Assembly (NCBI GenBank): GCA_963697285.1
Contig: CAVONI010000012.1
Coordinates: forward strand, 1,054,001 to 1,118,000
Source: JAEUQQ01 sp963697285
GTDB lineage: Bacteria; Acidobacteriota; Vicinamibacteria; Vicinamibacterales; JAFNAJ01
DNA: 64,000 bases
Reading direction: 5' to 3'
The notes under the pieces are model-generated. The model did not search any database, was not told the origin of the DNA, and saw nothing but the letters and a program-made list of their open reading frames with translations. Of this stretch, positions 36,641 through 44,793 are shown in pieces; the first letter of the stretch is position 1; each line of letters starts with the position of its first letter. The translations under genes were made by a program, and so were the position numbers.

Positions 36641-37848
36641 GCGGCACGAAACGCCTGCGGGTACATCGCGTAGAACCTGGCGCACGCGGTGAGGTGATCG
36701 ACCGGGCACTGGTCGTCGGGCGTGTGCGCATGGATCTCGTTGCCGGGCCCGAAGCCGACCGTGGGCACACCGAAGAGGCCGCAGGTAGCGATGCCGTTGG
36801 TCGAGAAGTTCCACCGCGAGATCCGCGGCACCTCGCCCAGCGCCGCCTCGGCCGCCTGCGCGGCGGCAGCGACGGCGGGCTCGTGCTCCTCGAGCACCCA
36901 CGTCGGGAAGTACTTCTTCGTCGGGTAGGTGAGGCCCGTGTAGGCCTCGCGGGCGTAGTCGAGCACGGTCACCGTCGCGCCCGCCTGTCGGACGCTCTCG
37001 AGCGCCTCGACCTCGGCGACCGCCGATTCGAGCGTGTCACCGCGGGTGAGGCGCCGGTCGAGGTGGATGGTGCAGCTGTCGGCCACTGCGCACAACGAGG
37101 GTGACGTCGAGCGCACGTCGGAGATCGTCACCGAGCCCGCGCCGAGAAACGGGTCGGCCTTTGCAGCCAATTGCCGATTGAGCCGCTCGACGTCGGCGAT
37201 CACCGGCGCCATCCTGTAGACGGCGTTGATACCGCGGTCTGGCATCGAACCGTGCGCTGACCTGCCCTGGGTCCGCACTTCCATCTCCATGCGCCCGCGG
37301 TGCCCGCGATACACGCCAAGGTTCGTCGGCTCGGTGATGACCACCGCGTGCGGCACCAGCACCTTCTCGCGCAGGATGTACTGCCAGCAGAGACCGTCGC
37401 AGTCCTCCTCCATCACGGTGGCCGTCACCCACAGCTGCACGCCGTCGAGGAGGCCGAGGTCCTTTGCGATCTTCGCCCCGTAGACGGCTGCCGCGATGCC
37501 CGCTTCCTGGTCGCCCGCACCGCGTCCGTAGACGATCCCGTCTTTCAGCTCGCCCTGGTAGGGATCGCGCGTCCACGTCGAGAGATCGCCTACGCCGACC
37601 GTATCGAGGTGCCCGTCCAGGGCAATCACGGTGCTGCCGCTGCCGACGCGCCCGAGCAGGTTGCCGAGGCCGTCGATCTTGATCTCGTCGAAGCCGAGCA
37701 TGGCCATCTCGGCTCGCGCACGCTCGATGACCGCTTTCTCGTCGGCACTCTCTGACGGGATGGCGATCATGTCGCGGAGGAAATGGACCATGTCTGGGGT
37801 GTAGCGCTCGGCCAGGTGTGCGACGGCGTCACGCGTGGGGTCGGTCAT
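36628..37848 (-). CDS. ygeY: M20-family peptidase/deacylase YgeY
   Basis: A 406-residue zinc hydrolase of the M20 family. Metal and catalytic sites: LDGHLDTV (about residues 79-86), GRGAGDQEAGIAAA with the bridging Asp, MEEDCDG (catalytic Glu pair), TEPTNLGVYRGHRG, then GRSAHGSMPD in the lid domain and HTPDDQCPVDHL at the end. The pattern is typical of YgeY rather than ArgE or DapE. Its ATG overlaps the YgfK stop (ATGA), and ygeW follows after the hairpin repeats. The proposed role is to hydrolyse a ureido or N-acyl intermediate to 2,3-diaminopropionate. Confidence 0.92.
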   Translation of the reverse strand: MTDPTRDAVAHLAERYTPDMVHFLRDMIAIPSESADEKAVIERARAEMAMLGFDEIKIDGLGNLLGRVGSGSTVIALDGHLDTVGVGDLSTWTRDPYQGELKDGIVYGRGAGDQEAGIAAAVYGAKIAKDLGLLDGVQLWVTATVMEEDCDGLCWQYILREKVLVPHAVVITEPTNLGVYRGHRGRMEMEVRTQGRSAHGSMPDRGINAVYRMAPVIADVERLNRQLAAKADPFLGAGSVTISDVRSTSPSLCAVADSCTIHLDRRLTRGDTLESAVAEVEALESVRQAGATVTVLDYAREAYTGLTYPTKKYFPTWVLEEHEPAVAAAAQAAEAALGEVPRISRWNFSTNGIATCGLFGVPTVGFGPGNEIHAHTPDDQCPVDHLTACARFYAMYPQAFRAASAT

Positions 37849-39984
37849 GGTCGGGATTCTCCTTGAGTGCCGGCGGCACCGGGCGGGATGCAGGCCTCTT
37901 CGCCGTCGTGTTCCGTCGACCGTCGATCGGCGCGTGGTGCCACGCTGGCGGTCGTGTCGAGGCAGTTGATGTAGTTCACGCGGCTCGGGTCGAGCGCGGC
38001 CACGTGGAGGCAGTCCATGATGCGGGCGTAGGTCAGGTCGACCTCGACCGACGCCGTGCCGTGCAGGGTCTCGAGCGCACGGCCGCGCGCGAACGACACG
38101 TCGAATCCTTCGCCGCGGAACGCGACCTCGTCGCCCCTGGTGACGAGCACGTACTCCCGGCCGTTGAAGCGGGCGTACACGACGCCCGCGGCCAGCGTGC
38201 CCGTCACGAAGAACCCGTCGCGAGGCGCGTCGGCTTCCCACGCGCCGAGCGACCCGAAGAAACGTGGCTTGACGATGTAGGGACCGCCATCCTCCGGGCA
38301 GAACACGTCGCAGTTCCCGCAATCGTTGCAGAAGTCGGCGAAGTTGCCAATCTGGTGCTGCTCGACGACGTCGAGTGTCGCGCTCTCGGTGATCGTCCAG
38401 CCCGCATCGGTCAGTCTCACCTTCTCGACCCGCAGGCGCATCGGCGGGACGACGAACGTGAAGTTGGCGTCGTTGGGGCACACCGGGATGCACTTGTCGC
38501 ACGAGATGCAGTCGAAGAGCTGCAGGTGACGACCGATCTTGCGCGGGATCGCGCCGGTTGCGGCACGCGAGTACCGCGGGTTTGCGGCCAGGCGCTCGAG
38601 GTACCGCCGGGTGTTGGCCCGAGGCGCCTCCACGGCCAGTGACGTCCACTCGGATGGGTTCAGTAGTCCCCGCAGGTCCCACGGCTTGTGGTCGGGCGGG
38701 GGGGCGTAACCGGGCGCGAACACATCGATGCCCGCGTCGGCGAGGAAATGCACGTGGACGCTGAACTCCTCGATCGTCGTGGCACCGCACGATCGCATCC
38801 GGTCGAGCAGCGCCATGAAGTAGCCGCGGCTCCGCGCGTACCCCCGCGGCTTCAGCAGGTCCGAGCACACGGTGACCGGTACCAGGCCGAGCGCGACGGC
38901 GTCTGCGAAGTTGTGCCGATCGATGCCTGCCGAGAACGAGATGGGGTACTGCGTCGCCGAAGTGCCGACGGAACTGTCCGACCAGCTGCATCGCCAGGAC
39001 GTGCAGCGGCGCGCCCGACAGGTACATCTCGCGCTCGCCCGCCGGGAAGAAGTCGCGGTGGTTCTCGACGATGAGGGTGTTCGTGAACTTGACGCCGAAG
39101 CTGCGGCCGAGCGCGCCCGCCGTGTCGCCGAGCCGCCCGACGAAGCGGCACATCTGGTGCCACGTCGGGTCCTTCGCGAAGGCCGCATCGGGCACCCGCA
39201 CGTCGTGATAACCCAGCACGTCGTGCAGCAGTTCGCGCGTCTTGCGCGGCCCGAGCAGCGTGGGGTTCAGCTTCACGGTGCAGTCCAGGCCGTTCACCCG
39301 CATCAGGTGATCGACCATGCTCTCGATCTCCTGCGGCGGGCAGCCGTGGAACGTGCTGAGCGTCAGCGAGCTGCTGATGCGCGTCGCGAACGGCAGGTCG
39401 CGGAACTGCCGGTACTCGTCGGGGATCTCGCGCCGTAACCCCTCGACGAGGTGCGAGGCGTCGCCGAGCCCGCGGATGAACGCCTGCACCGGCTCGCTGC
39501 GGATGCCGTCCAGGTCGTAGCCGACGCTCATGTCGAACACCGTGCGGTCGAAGCCGGGCACCAGCGCCAGGCGACCGCTCGCGACGAGGATCTCGATGAG
39601 CATCGAGGCCTTCACGTACTCGGTGAGCGACTCGGCAAGGGTCAGTTCCTGCGACCACTCGACGTTGTAGCCAACCGTCTGCATGTCGATGCACGGCCGC
39701 GGCAGCACGAGGTGGTCGTTGATCTGGACGGTCTTGAGCTCGATGACGCGCGCGCCGCCGAGCCAGGCCAGCGCGATGTTCTGGGCGAGCTGCGACTGGG
39801 GGCCCGCGGCGGGACCGTACGGGCTCGAGGCCACGCGGCCGTGGACGCGCACCGAGAGGTCCACGTCGGGATCGCCGAGAAACCCGCGTGCCACCGGCAG
39901 GTCGAACAAGGATTGGTGCTCGTCGAGCTCGCGCAGCGCACGCCTGACGAGCGCGCCGAACGGGTACGGCCGCAGGACGGCCAT
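37845..39984 (-). CDS. ygfK: YgfK-like selenate-reductase-family iron-sulfur protein, short form, one frameshift
   Basis: The product is about 712 residues once joined. Residues 1-410 are the YgfK dihydroorotate-dehydrogenase-like barrel (GPAAGPQSQLAQNI, ELKTVQINDHLVLPRPCID, FDMSVGYDLDGI, STFHGCPPQEIE, VKLNPTLLG, ISFSAGIDRHNFADA, VCSDLLKPRGY). Then come two 4Fe-4S motifs: CISCDKCIPVCPNDANF and CNDCGNCDVFCPEDGGPY. E. coli YgfK (about 1030 residues) carries a glutamate-synthase-like FAD/NADPH module between barrel and ferredoxin, which is missing here. One extra G at about 38963 breaks the frame. ATG 39984 has a GGAGGGG ribosome site. Its stop overlaps ygeY. Confidence 0.82.
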
Positions 39985-40102
39985 CCCCCCTCCACTCGCG
40001 TGCGCGCGGCACAGGCCGCGGACGCTGTCACTGGCCGCATGCGCCACTGCAGGCGGCAGACGCAGTGCGTGATTCTAGTCCGGATTTGCGGCGCTCACGC
40101 CT

Positions 40103-40108
40103 TACAAT
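40103..40108 (+). promoter_or_regulatory. putative -10 box for a leaderless transcript of the P1 peptidase
   Basis: TACAAT, 8 nt upstream of ATG 40117. It is divergent from the YgfK operon start at 39984. Confidence 0.45.
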
Positions 40109-40116
40109 CCGCGATC

Positions 40117-41346
40117 ATGCCCACAGGTCACCGCCGACGTCCCTTCGTGTCGAGTGCACGCATCACGATGCTCACGCTGGCCGTGGTCGCTGCCGGCGCC
40201 AGCCCACCCGCCGGTGCCCAGGACGCGAGGCCGCGTGCCCGCGAGATCGGCATCACGCCCGGCGTCCTGCCGACCGGCCCGCTCAACGCGATCACCGACG
40301 TGCCCGACGTCCGCGTCGGGCACGTCACGCGCATCGAGGGCGACCGCGTCCGCACCGGCGTCACCGCCATCGTTCCGCACGGCGGCAACGTGTTCCGCGA
40401 CAAGGTCGCCGGCGGCGTGTTCATCGGCAACGCGTTCGGCAAGCTCGCGGGCTCGACGCAGGTGTCGGAACTCGGCACCATCGAGACGCCCATCGTGCTC
40501 ACCAACACGCTGTCGGTCGGCGCCGGCATCGAGGGCGTCGTGCGCTACACGCTCGCGCAGCCGGGCAATGGCGACATCCGGTCGGTGAACGCCCTCGTCG
40601 GCGAGACCAACGACAGTCGCCTGAACGACATCCGCGGGCAGCACGTCACGAGCGACGACGTGCAACGTGCGATTGCGAGCGCGCGGTCGGGGGCGGTGGA
40701 CGAAGGCAACGTCGGCGCCGGCACCGGCACCGTCGCCTTCGGATGGAAGGGCGGGATCGGCACCAGTTCACGCGTGGTGCCCGCCACGGCCGGAGGATAC
40801 ACCGTGGGGGTGCTCGTGCAGAGCAACTACGGCGGCGTGCTCATGCTCGACGGGATTCCGATCGGCGAGGCACTGGGGCAGCATGCGTTCGCGGCGCGCG
40901 CCGCGTCGGCCCCGGTCGTCGCGCGAGGCGGGGCGGCGGTTCGGCCTGCAGAGACTGCGGCGTCGCCAGGGGCGTCGGCTGACGGCTCGTGCATGATCGT
41001 GGTCGCCACCGACGCGCCGCTGTCGCCACGCGATCTCGAGCGGCTCGCCGCGCGCGCGGTGTTCGGCCTCGCGCGGACGGGGTCGTCGTTCTCGAACGGC
41101 AGCGGCGACTTCGCGATCGCGTTCTCGACGGCCGCCTCGGTGCGCGCGCCCCACGGCGCCACGGCGCCGGCGACGCGCATCGTGCTGCCAACCGAGGCCC
41201 TGTCGCCGCTGTTCGAGGCCGCGCTCGAAGCCACCGAAGAAGCGGTCGCCAACTCGCTCTTCAAGGCGCAGACGATGACGGGGAACGGCGCGACGGTCGA
41301 GGCCTTGCCGCTTCAGCAGGTGCGGGAGTTGGTGAACAGGCGGTAG
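40117..41346 (+). CDS. P1 family peptidase (DmpA/L-aminopeptidase), exported
   Basis: A 409-residue exported aminopeptidase of the DmpA (S58) family. A signal peptide (about residues 14-36) precedes VGHVTRIEG, NAFGKLAGSTQVSELG, VGETNDSRLNDI and GNVGAGTGTVAFGWKGGIGT. The autoproteolysis and nucleophile site is DGSCMIVVATDAPLS: the chain is expected to cut between Gly and Ser, freeing the Ser as N-terminal nucleophile. The length is typical. ATG 40117 is preceded by TACAAT. It cleaves N-terminal residues from short peptides, including D- or beta-amino acids in some homologues. A second family member is at 42049-43227. Confidence 0.92.
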   Translation: MPTGHRRRPFVSSARITMLTLAVVAAGASPPAGAQDARPRAREIGITPGVLPTGPLNAITDVPDVRVGHVTRIEGDRVRTGVTAIVPHGGNVFRDKVAGGVFIGNAFGKLAGSTQVSELGTIETPIVLTNTLSVGAGIEGVVRYTLAQPGNGDIRSVNALVGETNDSRLNDIRGQHVTSDDVQRAIASARSGAVDEGNVGAGTGTVAFGWKGGIGTSSRVVPATAGGYTVGVLVQSNYGGVLMLDGIPIGEALGQHAFAARAASAPVVARGGAAVRPAETAASPGASADGSCMIVVATDAPLSPRDLERLAARAVFGLARTGSSFSNGSGDFAIAFSTAASVRAPHGATAPATRIVLPTEALSPLFEAALEATEEAVANSLFKAQTMTGNGATVEALPLQQVRELVNRR

Positions 41347-41377
41347 GGCTGCGGTGACCAGGCGCGGGGCCTGCTGG

Positions 41378-41764
41378 TCACCAGATCCGCTTCACGCCGT
41401 ACCTGCCGAACACCTTGTCGGCCGACACGATGGCCAGGCGTTCGCGCAAGGCCTGCGCCGCCAGCAGGCGGTCGAACGGATCACGATGGTGGAACGGCAG
41501 GTCGACGACACCGTCGAGGTGATCGAGATCCAGCGGAAGTTGCCTGAAACCGTTGGCGGCCACCTGCTCGGCGATGAAGCCCGAAAGCGGCGTCGGCGCG
41601 CGAAGCTTCCCCAGGCTCGTCTTGATCGCCATCTCCCAGCCGCTGGCCACGCTCAGGTAGCACTCGTTGCCTTCGTCGGCGACCGCTGCCCGCGCCCGGC
41701 GCGAGAGCCGGGAACCGCCATCGACCCACCAGAGAAACGCATGCGTGTCGAGGAGCACCCGCAC
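41378..41764 (-). CDS. PIN-domain toxin (VapC type)
   Basis: A 128-residue PIN-domain ribonuclease. Acidic residues expected to bind Mg are in LLDTHAFLWW (Asp at residue 6), GWEMAIK (Glu) and HRDPFDRLLAAQA (two Asp), with a further Asp in VSADKVFGRY. This DTHAFLWW subfamily usually pairs with Phd/YefM antitoxins. The GTG start shares its first base with the antitoxin's TAG stop, so translation is tightly coupled. The longer frame from 41818 would overlap the antitoxin. The RNA target is unknown. Confidence 0.88.
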   Translation of the reverse strand: MRVLLDTHAFLWWVDGGSRLSRRARAAVADEGNECYLSVASGWEMAIKTSLGKLRAPTPLSGFIAEQVAANGFRQLPLDLDHLDGVVDLPFHHRDPFDRLLAAQALRERLAIVSADKVFGRYGVKRIW

Positions 41765-41988
41765 TAGCGATACTCCGCGAAGTCGTCCAGCGGGGCGTCG
41801 AAATCGTCGGCCATCCATACGCGCCCCTGGGCGGTTCCGGGACGCCGCGGGCCCGCCGCCTGCGCCAGGGGCACGAGCCGCAACAGCGGCTTGTTGCCGC
41901 GGGCCACGACGACGTCCTCGCCTGCAACGGCTCGCGCGACGAGTTCGGAGAAGCGGGCCTTCGCCTGCGCGATGTTGTAGCGTGGCAT
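41764..41988 (-). CDS. Phd/YefM-type antitoxin
   Basis: A 74-residue antitoxin. The N-terminal MPRYNIAQAKARFSELVARA is the Phd/YefM DNA-binding fold, GEDVVVARGNKPLLRLVPL completes it, and the C-terminal tail (WMADDFDAPLDDFAEYR) is the acidic toxin-neutralising segment. ATG 41988 has GGAGGG at a good distance. It would bind its own promoter and repress the operon with the toxin at 41378-41764. Confidence 0.88.
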   Translation of the reverse strand: MPRYNIAQAKARFSELVARAVAGEDVVVARGNKPLLRLVPLAQAAGPRRPGTAQGRVWMADDFDAPLDDFAEYR

Positions 41989-42048
41989 CAATCCCTCCAG
42001 ATGGTCATCCTACGTGACCATCCATGAATGATCAAGACCGGCGCGCCG

Positions 42049-43227
42049 TCACCGCCACTTCGCCGGGATCGTTCCAAGTTCCCTTGCCGAGGGCACGCCG
42101 GCCACGCTCTCGGTCTGCGTCACGGCACGGACGATGGCATCGGCCATCGCCTCGGCGGCCAGCGCGCCGATCATCGACAGGTTGACCTCGCCGTCCCACT
42201 TGCCCGTGGCCAGCGAGAAGATCGTGTCGCCGTCACCCGGCGTGTGGATCGGCGAGATCGCGCGGGCGAAGCCGTCGTGGGCCATCTGCGCCATCTTCTG
42301 GGCCTGCACCTTCGTCAGCTTCGCGTTGGTCGCGACGACACCGATCGTGGTGTTCTCGCCGGCGCGGGGCTGCGCGCGGCGCGCCATCGCGCCCGACCGC
42401 AGCAACTGGCGACGGTCGGCGAGGCCCTTGCCGTCTTCGGTGCGCATCCCCGCGATGACCTTGCCCGTTTCCGGATCCAGCACGTCGCCCACGGCATTCA
42501 CGGCCACCAGCGCGGCGACGACGAGGCCGTCGGGGAGGACGATCGAGGCCGAGCCGAGGCCGCCCTTCATCGAGCGCCCCTGGGCCCCCTTCCCCACCGT
42601 CGCGCCGGTTCCGGCGCCGATGCTGCCTTCCTGCACGGGACCATCGGTCGCGGCCTGCGCGGCCTTGAACCCGCAGTCGTGCGTCGGGCGGACCTTGAAG
42701 CTCCCGCCGAAGCCCAGGTCCATGAGGATGGCCGCCGGGACGATGGGCACGACGCCCGCGCCGACGCGATAGCCGATGTTCTGGCCTTCGAGGTACTCCA
42801 TCACGCCCTGGGCCACGTCGAGGCCGTAGGCACTGCCGCCCGACAGCGAGATGGCGTTGACGATCTGGACGTTGTTCACGGGATTCAGCAGGTCGGTCTC
42901 GCGCGTGCCCGGGGCGCCGCCCCTGACGTCGACGCTTCCCGTCGTGCCGTCGCTGGCAAGGATGACGGTGCATCCCGTCGGACGCTCCGACAGCGTGTGG
43001 TGCCCGACCTTCAGGCCCTGCACGTCGGTGAGCCCCTTGTCGGTCCCCCAGCGCGGCTTCGGCGGCGGAATGGTGACCGGCGTGGCAGTGGCCTGGGCCG
43101 ACGGCGAGGGCGCGGGCGTGGCTGTGGCCTGGGCCGAGGGCGCGGGCGTGGCCGCCTGCTGGGTGGCGGCCTGCACCGAGAGCACCGCGAGCAGCGAGAC
43201 GGTAACGAGCGGGATGTGGCGCGACAT
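42049..43227 (-). CDS. P1 family peptidase (second copy), exported
   Basis: A 392-residue DmpA-superfamily hydrolase. A signal peptide (about residues 1-20) and a Pro/Ala/Thr linker with a repeated SAQATATP precede LKVGHHTLSERPTGCTVIL, LDVAQGVMEYLEGQNIG, GSIGAGTGATVGKGAQG and the nucleophile region AGENTTIGVVATNAKLTK. The nucleophile here is probably Thr (NTT) rather than Ser, as in the BapA-like subgroup. ATG 43227 has AGGAG upstream. It is 45 bases downstream of the glycosylasparaginase-like gene, so the two probably form an operon. Confidence 0.9.
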   Translation of the reverse strand: MSRHIPLVTVSLLAVLSVQAATQQAATPAPSAQATATPAPSPSAQATATPVTIPPPKPRWGTDKGLTDVQGLKVGHHTLSERPTGCTVILASDGTTGSVDVRGGAPGTRETDLLNPVNNVQIVNAISLSGGSAYGLDVAQGVMEYLEGQNIGYRVGAGVVPIVPAAILMDLGFGGSFKVRPTHDCGFKAAQAATDGPVQEGSIGAGTGATVGKGAQGRSMKGGLGSASIVLPDGLVVAALVAVNAVGDVLDPETGKVIAGMRTEDGKGLADRRQLLRSGAMARRAQPRAGENTTIGVVATNAKLTKVQAQKMAQMAHDGFARAISPIHTPGDGDTIFSLATGKWDGEVNLSMIGALAAEAMADAIVRAVTQTESVAGVPSARELGTIPAKWR

Positions 43228-43272
43228 GGAACGCTCCTGTAGAGGCCGCCCCGTGCGGCCTCCCGTGACAGC

Positions 43273-44388
43273 TCAGTCGAGCGGTCGTCCCTCGATCAGC
43301 GGCGTCGTATCGAGCAGCGCCGGGCCGTTTTCGGTGCAGGCGGCGTACTTGGCGGCGTAGATCGACACGCCCGCGTGCTCGCCGCGTGCGTTCACGAGGT
43401 AGAAGTTCACGTTGAAGTTGGGATTGCCCTTCGCATTGAGCAGCCGCTTCTCGATCGTGTTCTGGCGGATGCGCTTCACGACCTCCAGCCCCGCGTCCTT
43501 GGGGCTCTTGCCCTGCCGCATCAGCTCGACGGCCAGGTACGACGACAGGTTGTAGAGGTTCGCCTCGCCCCGACCGGTCGACCCTGCGGCGCCGACGTCG
43601 CCATCCACGTAGAGACCAGCGCCGAGGATGGGCGAATCCCCGACGCGTCCCGGAATCTTCCACGCCAGACCGCTCGTCGTCGTCACGCCGCAGACCTCGC
43701 CCCTCGCGTTGACGCCGTTGCAGTTGATGGTGCCGTAGTAGTGCTCGGGATCGATGAGCCCCAGGCGCACCATCTCGAGACCGGCCGCGTGGCCCGCCGC
43801 CGCGCGCTTGGCCGGATCGAGGAAACGCGAGGGGTCGATCAGTCGCTTCCAGTCGAGCCATTTCTTGCGCGAGTTCTCGGTGTTGAGGTCGGCTTCGATG
43901 GCGAAGCCCATCTGGCGCGCGAAGGTCTGCGCATCCTTGCCCACCAGCAGGTGGTGATCGGTCTGCTCCATGATCAGGTGCGCGACCCTGGAGGGCGTGC
44001 GGACGCCCTCGAGGCACGCCACGCCGCCGGCGCGCTTGCGTGGGCCGTGCATGCAGCACGAGTCGAGCTGGACGACGCCGTCGGCGTTGGGGAGCCCTCC
44101 GTACCCGACGCTGTCGTCGAGCGGATCCAACTCGACGATGTTGACGCCGGCAATCAGCGCCTCGAGGACGTCGCGGCCCCCGGTCATCAACTCGAACGCC
44201 GTCTCGACGCAGGTCTTGCTGCCGCCGTTCTTGAACCGGTGGCCGTTGGCCGACGACACGACGGCCGGCGTGGCGACCCCGGTGCGCACGGCGGGGGCCT
44301 GCCCGAACGTCGGGGAAGGCAGGCTGGCGGCAAGCCCGACGACGGCACTGGTCCTGACGAATTCACGGCGGTTGATGCGACGGCCCAT
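43273..44388 (-). CDS. glycosylasparaginase-like Ntn-hydrolase, Tat-exported
   Basis: A 371-residue exported Ntn hydrolase related to N4-(beta-N-acetylglucosaminyl)-L-asparaginase. A twin-arginine signal (INRREFVRTSAVVGLAASL) ends near residue 30. Family features are GGLPNADGVVQLDS, GRVGDSPILGAGLYVD, GRGEANLYNLSSYLAVELM and NARGEHAGVSIYA. Autocleavage and the nucleophile Thr fall in YYGTINCNG. The scissile pair is Gly-Thr as in plant-type asparaginases, instead of the Asp-Thr of true glycosylasparaginases. ATG 44388 has GAGGGAG upstream. The substrate could be N-glycan asparagine, isoaspartyl peptide or asparagine. Confidence 0.85.
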   Translation of the reverse strand: MGRRINRREFVRTSAVVGLAASLPSPTFGQAPAVRTGVATPAVVSSANGHRFKNGGSKTCVETAFELMTGGRDVLEALIAGVNIVELDPLDDSVGYGGLPNADGVVQLDSCCMHGPRKRAGGVACLEGVRTPSRVAHLIMEQTDHHLLVGKDAQTFARQMGFAIEADLNTENSRKKWLDWKRLIDPSRFLDPAKRAAAGHAAGLEMVRLGLIDPEHYYGTINCNGVNARGEVCGVTTTSGLAWKIPGRVGDSPILGAGLYVDGDVGAAGSTGRGEANLYNLSSYLAVELMRQGKSPKDAGLEVVKRIRQNTIEKRLLNAKGNPNFNVNFYLVNARGEHAGVSIYAAKYAACTENGPALLDTTPLIEGRPLD

Positions 44389-44793
44389 GATGGCTCCCTC
44401 GGTGTGTGGCGGCAGCGCGCCGCCCGGGCATGACGTGGTGACGACCGGCGTAGTCTAGCGCAGGCGCGGACCGCGCCGCCGATTCGAGTCCGTGCGGTCG
44501 TGCTGCGCGTCGCGCACGGGGCAGAAGCGGCGATTGGCCGACACATTTGACGGGTGGAACACGAGCCGACTAGCATCTTCCCCCAGCCCATGTTTCCGGC
44601 ACTTCTTCTGGCGCTCGCCCGGCATGCTCCCGGTCTCACACGGTGACGCGGCGCCGGACGGCGCCGGCCCGTCGATCGCCCGCTGGACCCGCGACCTCAA
44701 CCTTCCGATAACCCGGAGAGCACGCAGAGCGCGCATGCTCCCGCTCACCGGCGCCTGATGGTCGGCTCGCGGTTGAACCTGGCCTGATTGGAT
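44389..44793. other. 405-bp divergent gap with a promoter but no gene
   Basis: It lies between the glycosylasparaginase-like gene (minus) and glucan phosphorylase (plus). It contains a good sigma70-like promoter at 44547-44576. The implied plus-strand leader to 44794 is about 210 nt. Short frames lack conserved motifs. No riboswitch class is recognised. Confidence 0.5.
44547..44576 (+). promoter_or_regulatory. sigma70-type promoter upstream of glucan phosphorylase
   Basis: TTGACG (44547-44552, 5 of 6), an 18-bp spacer, then TAGCAT (44571-44576). The predicted start near 44584 implies a 210-nt leader or a separate small RNA. Confidence 0.5.
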
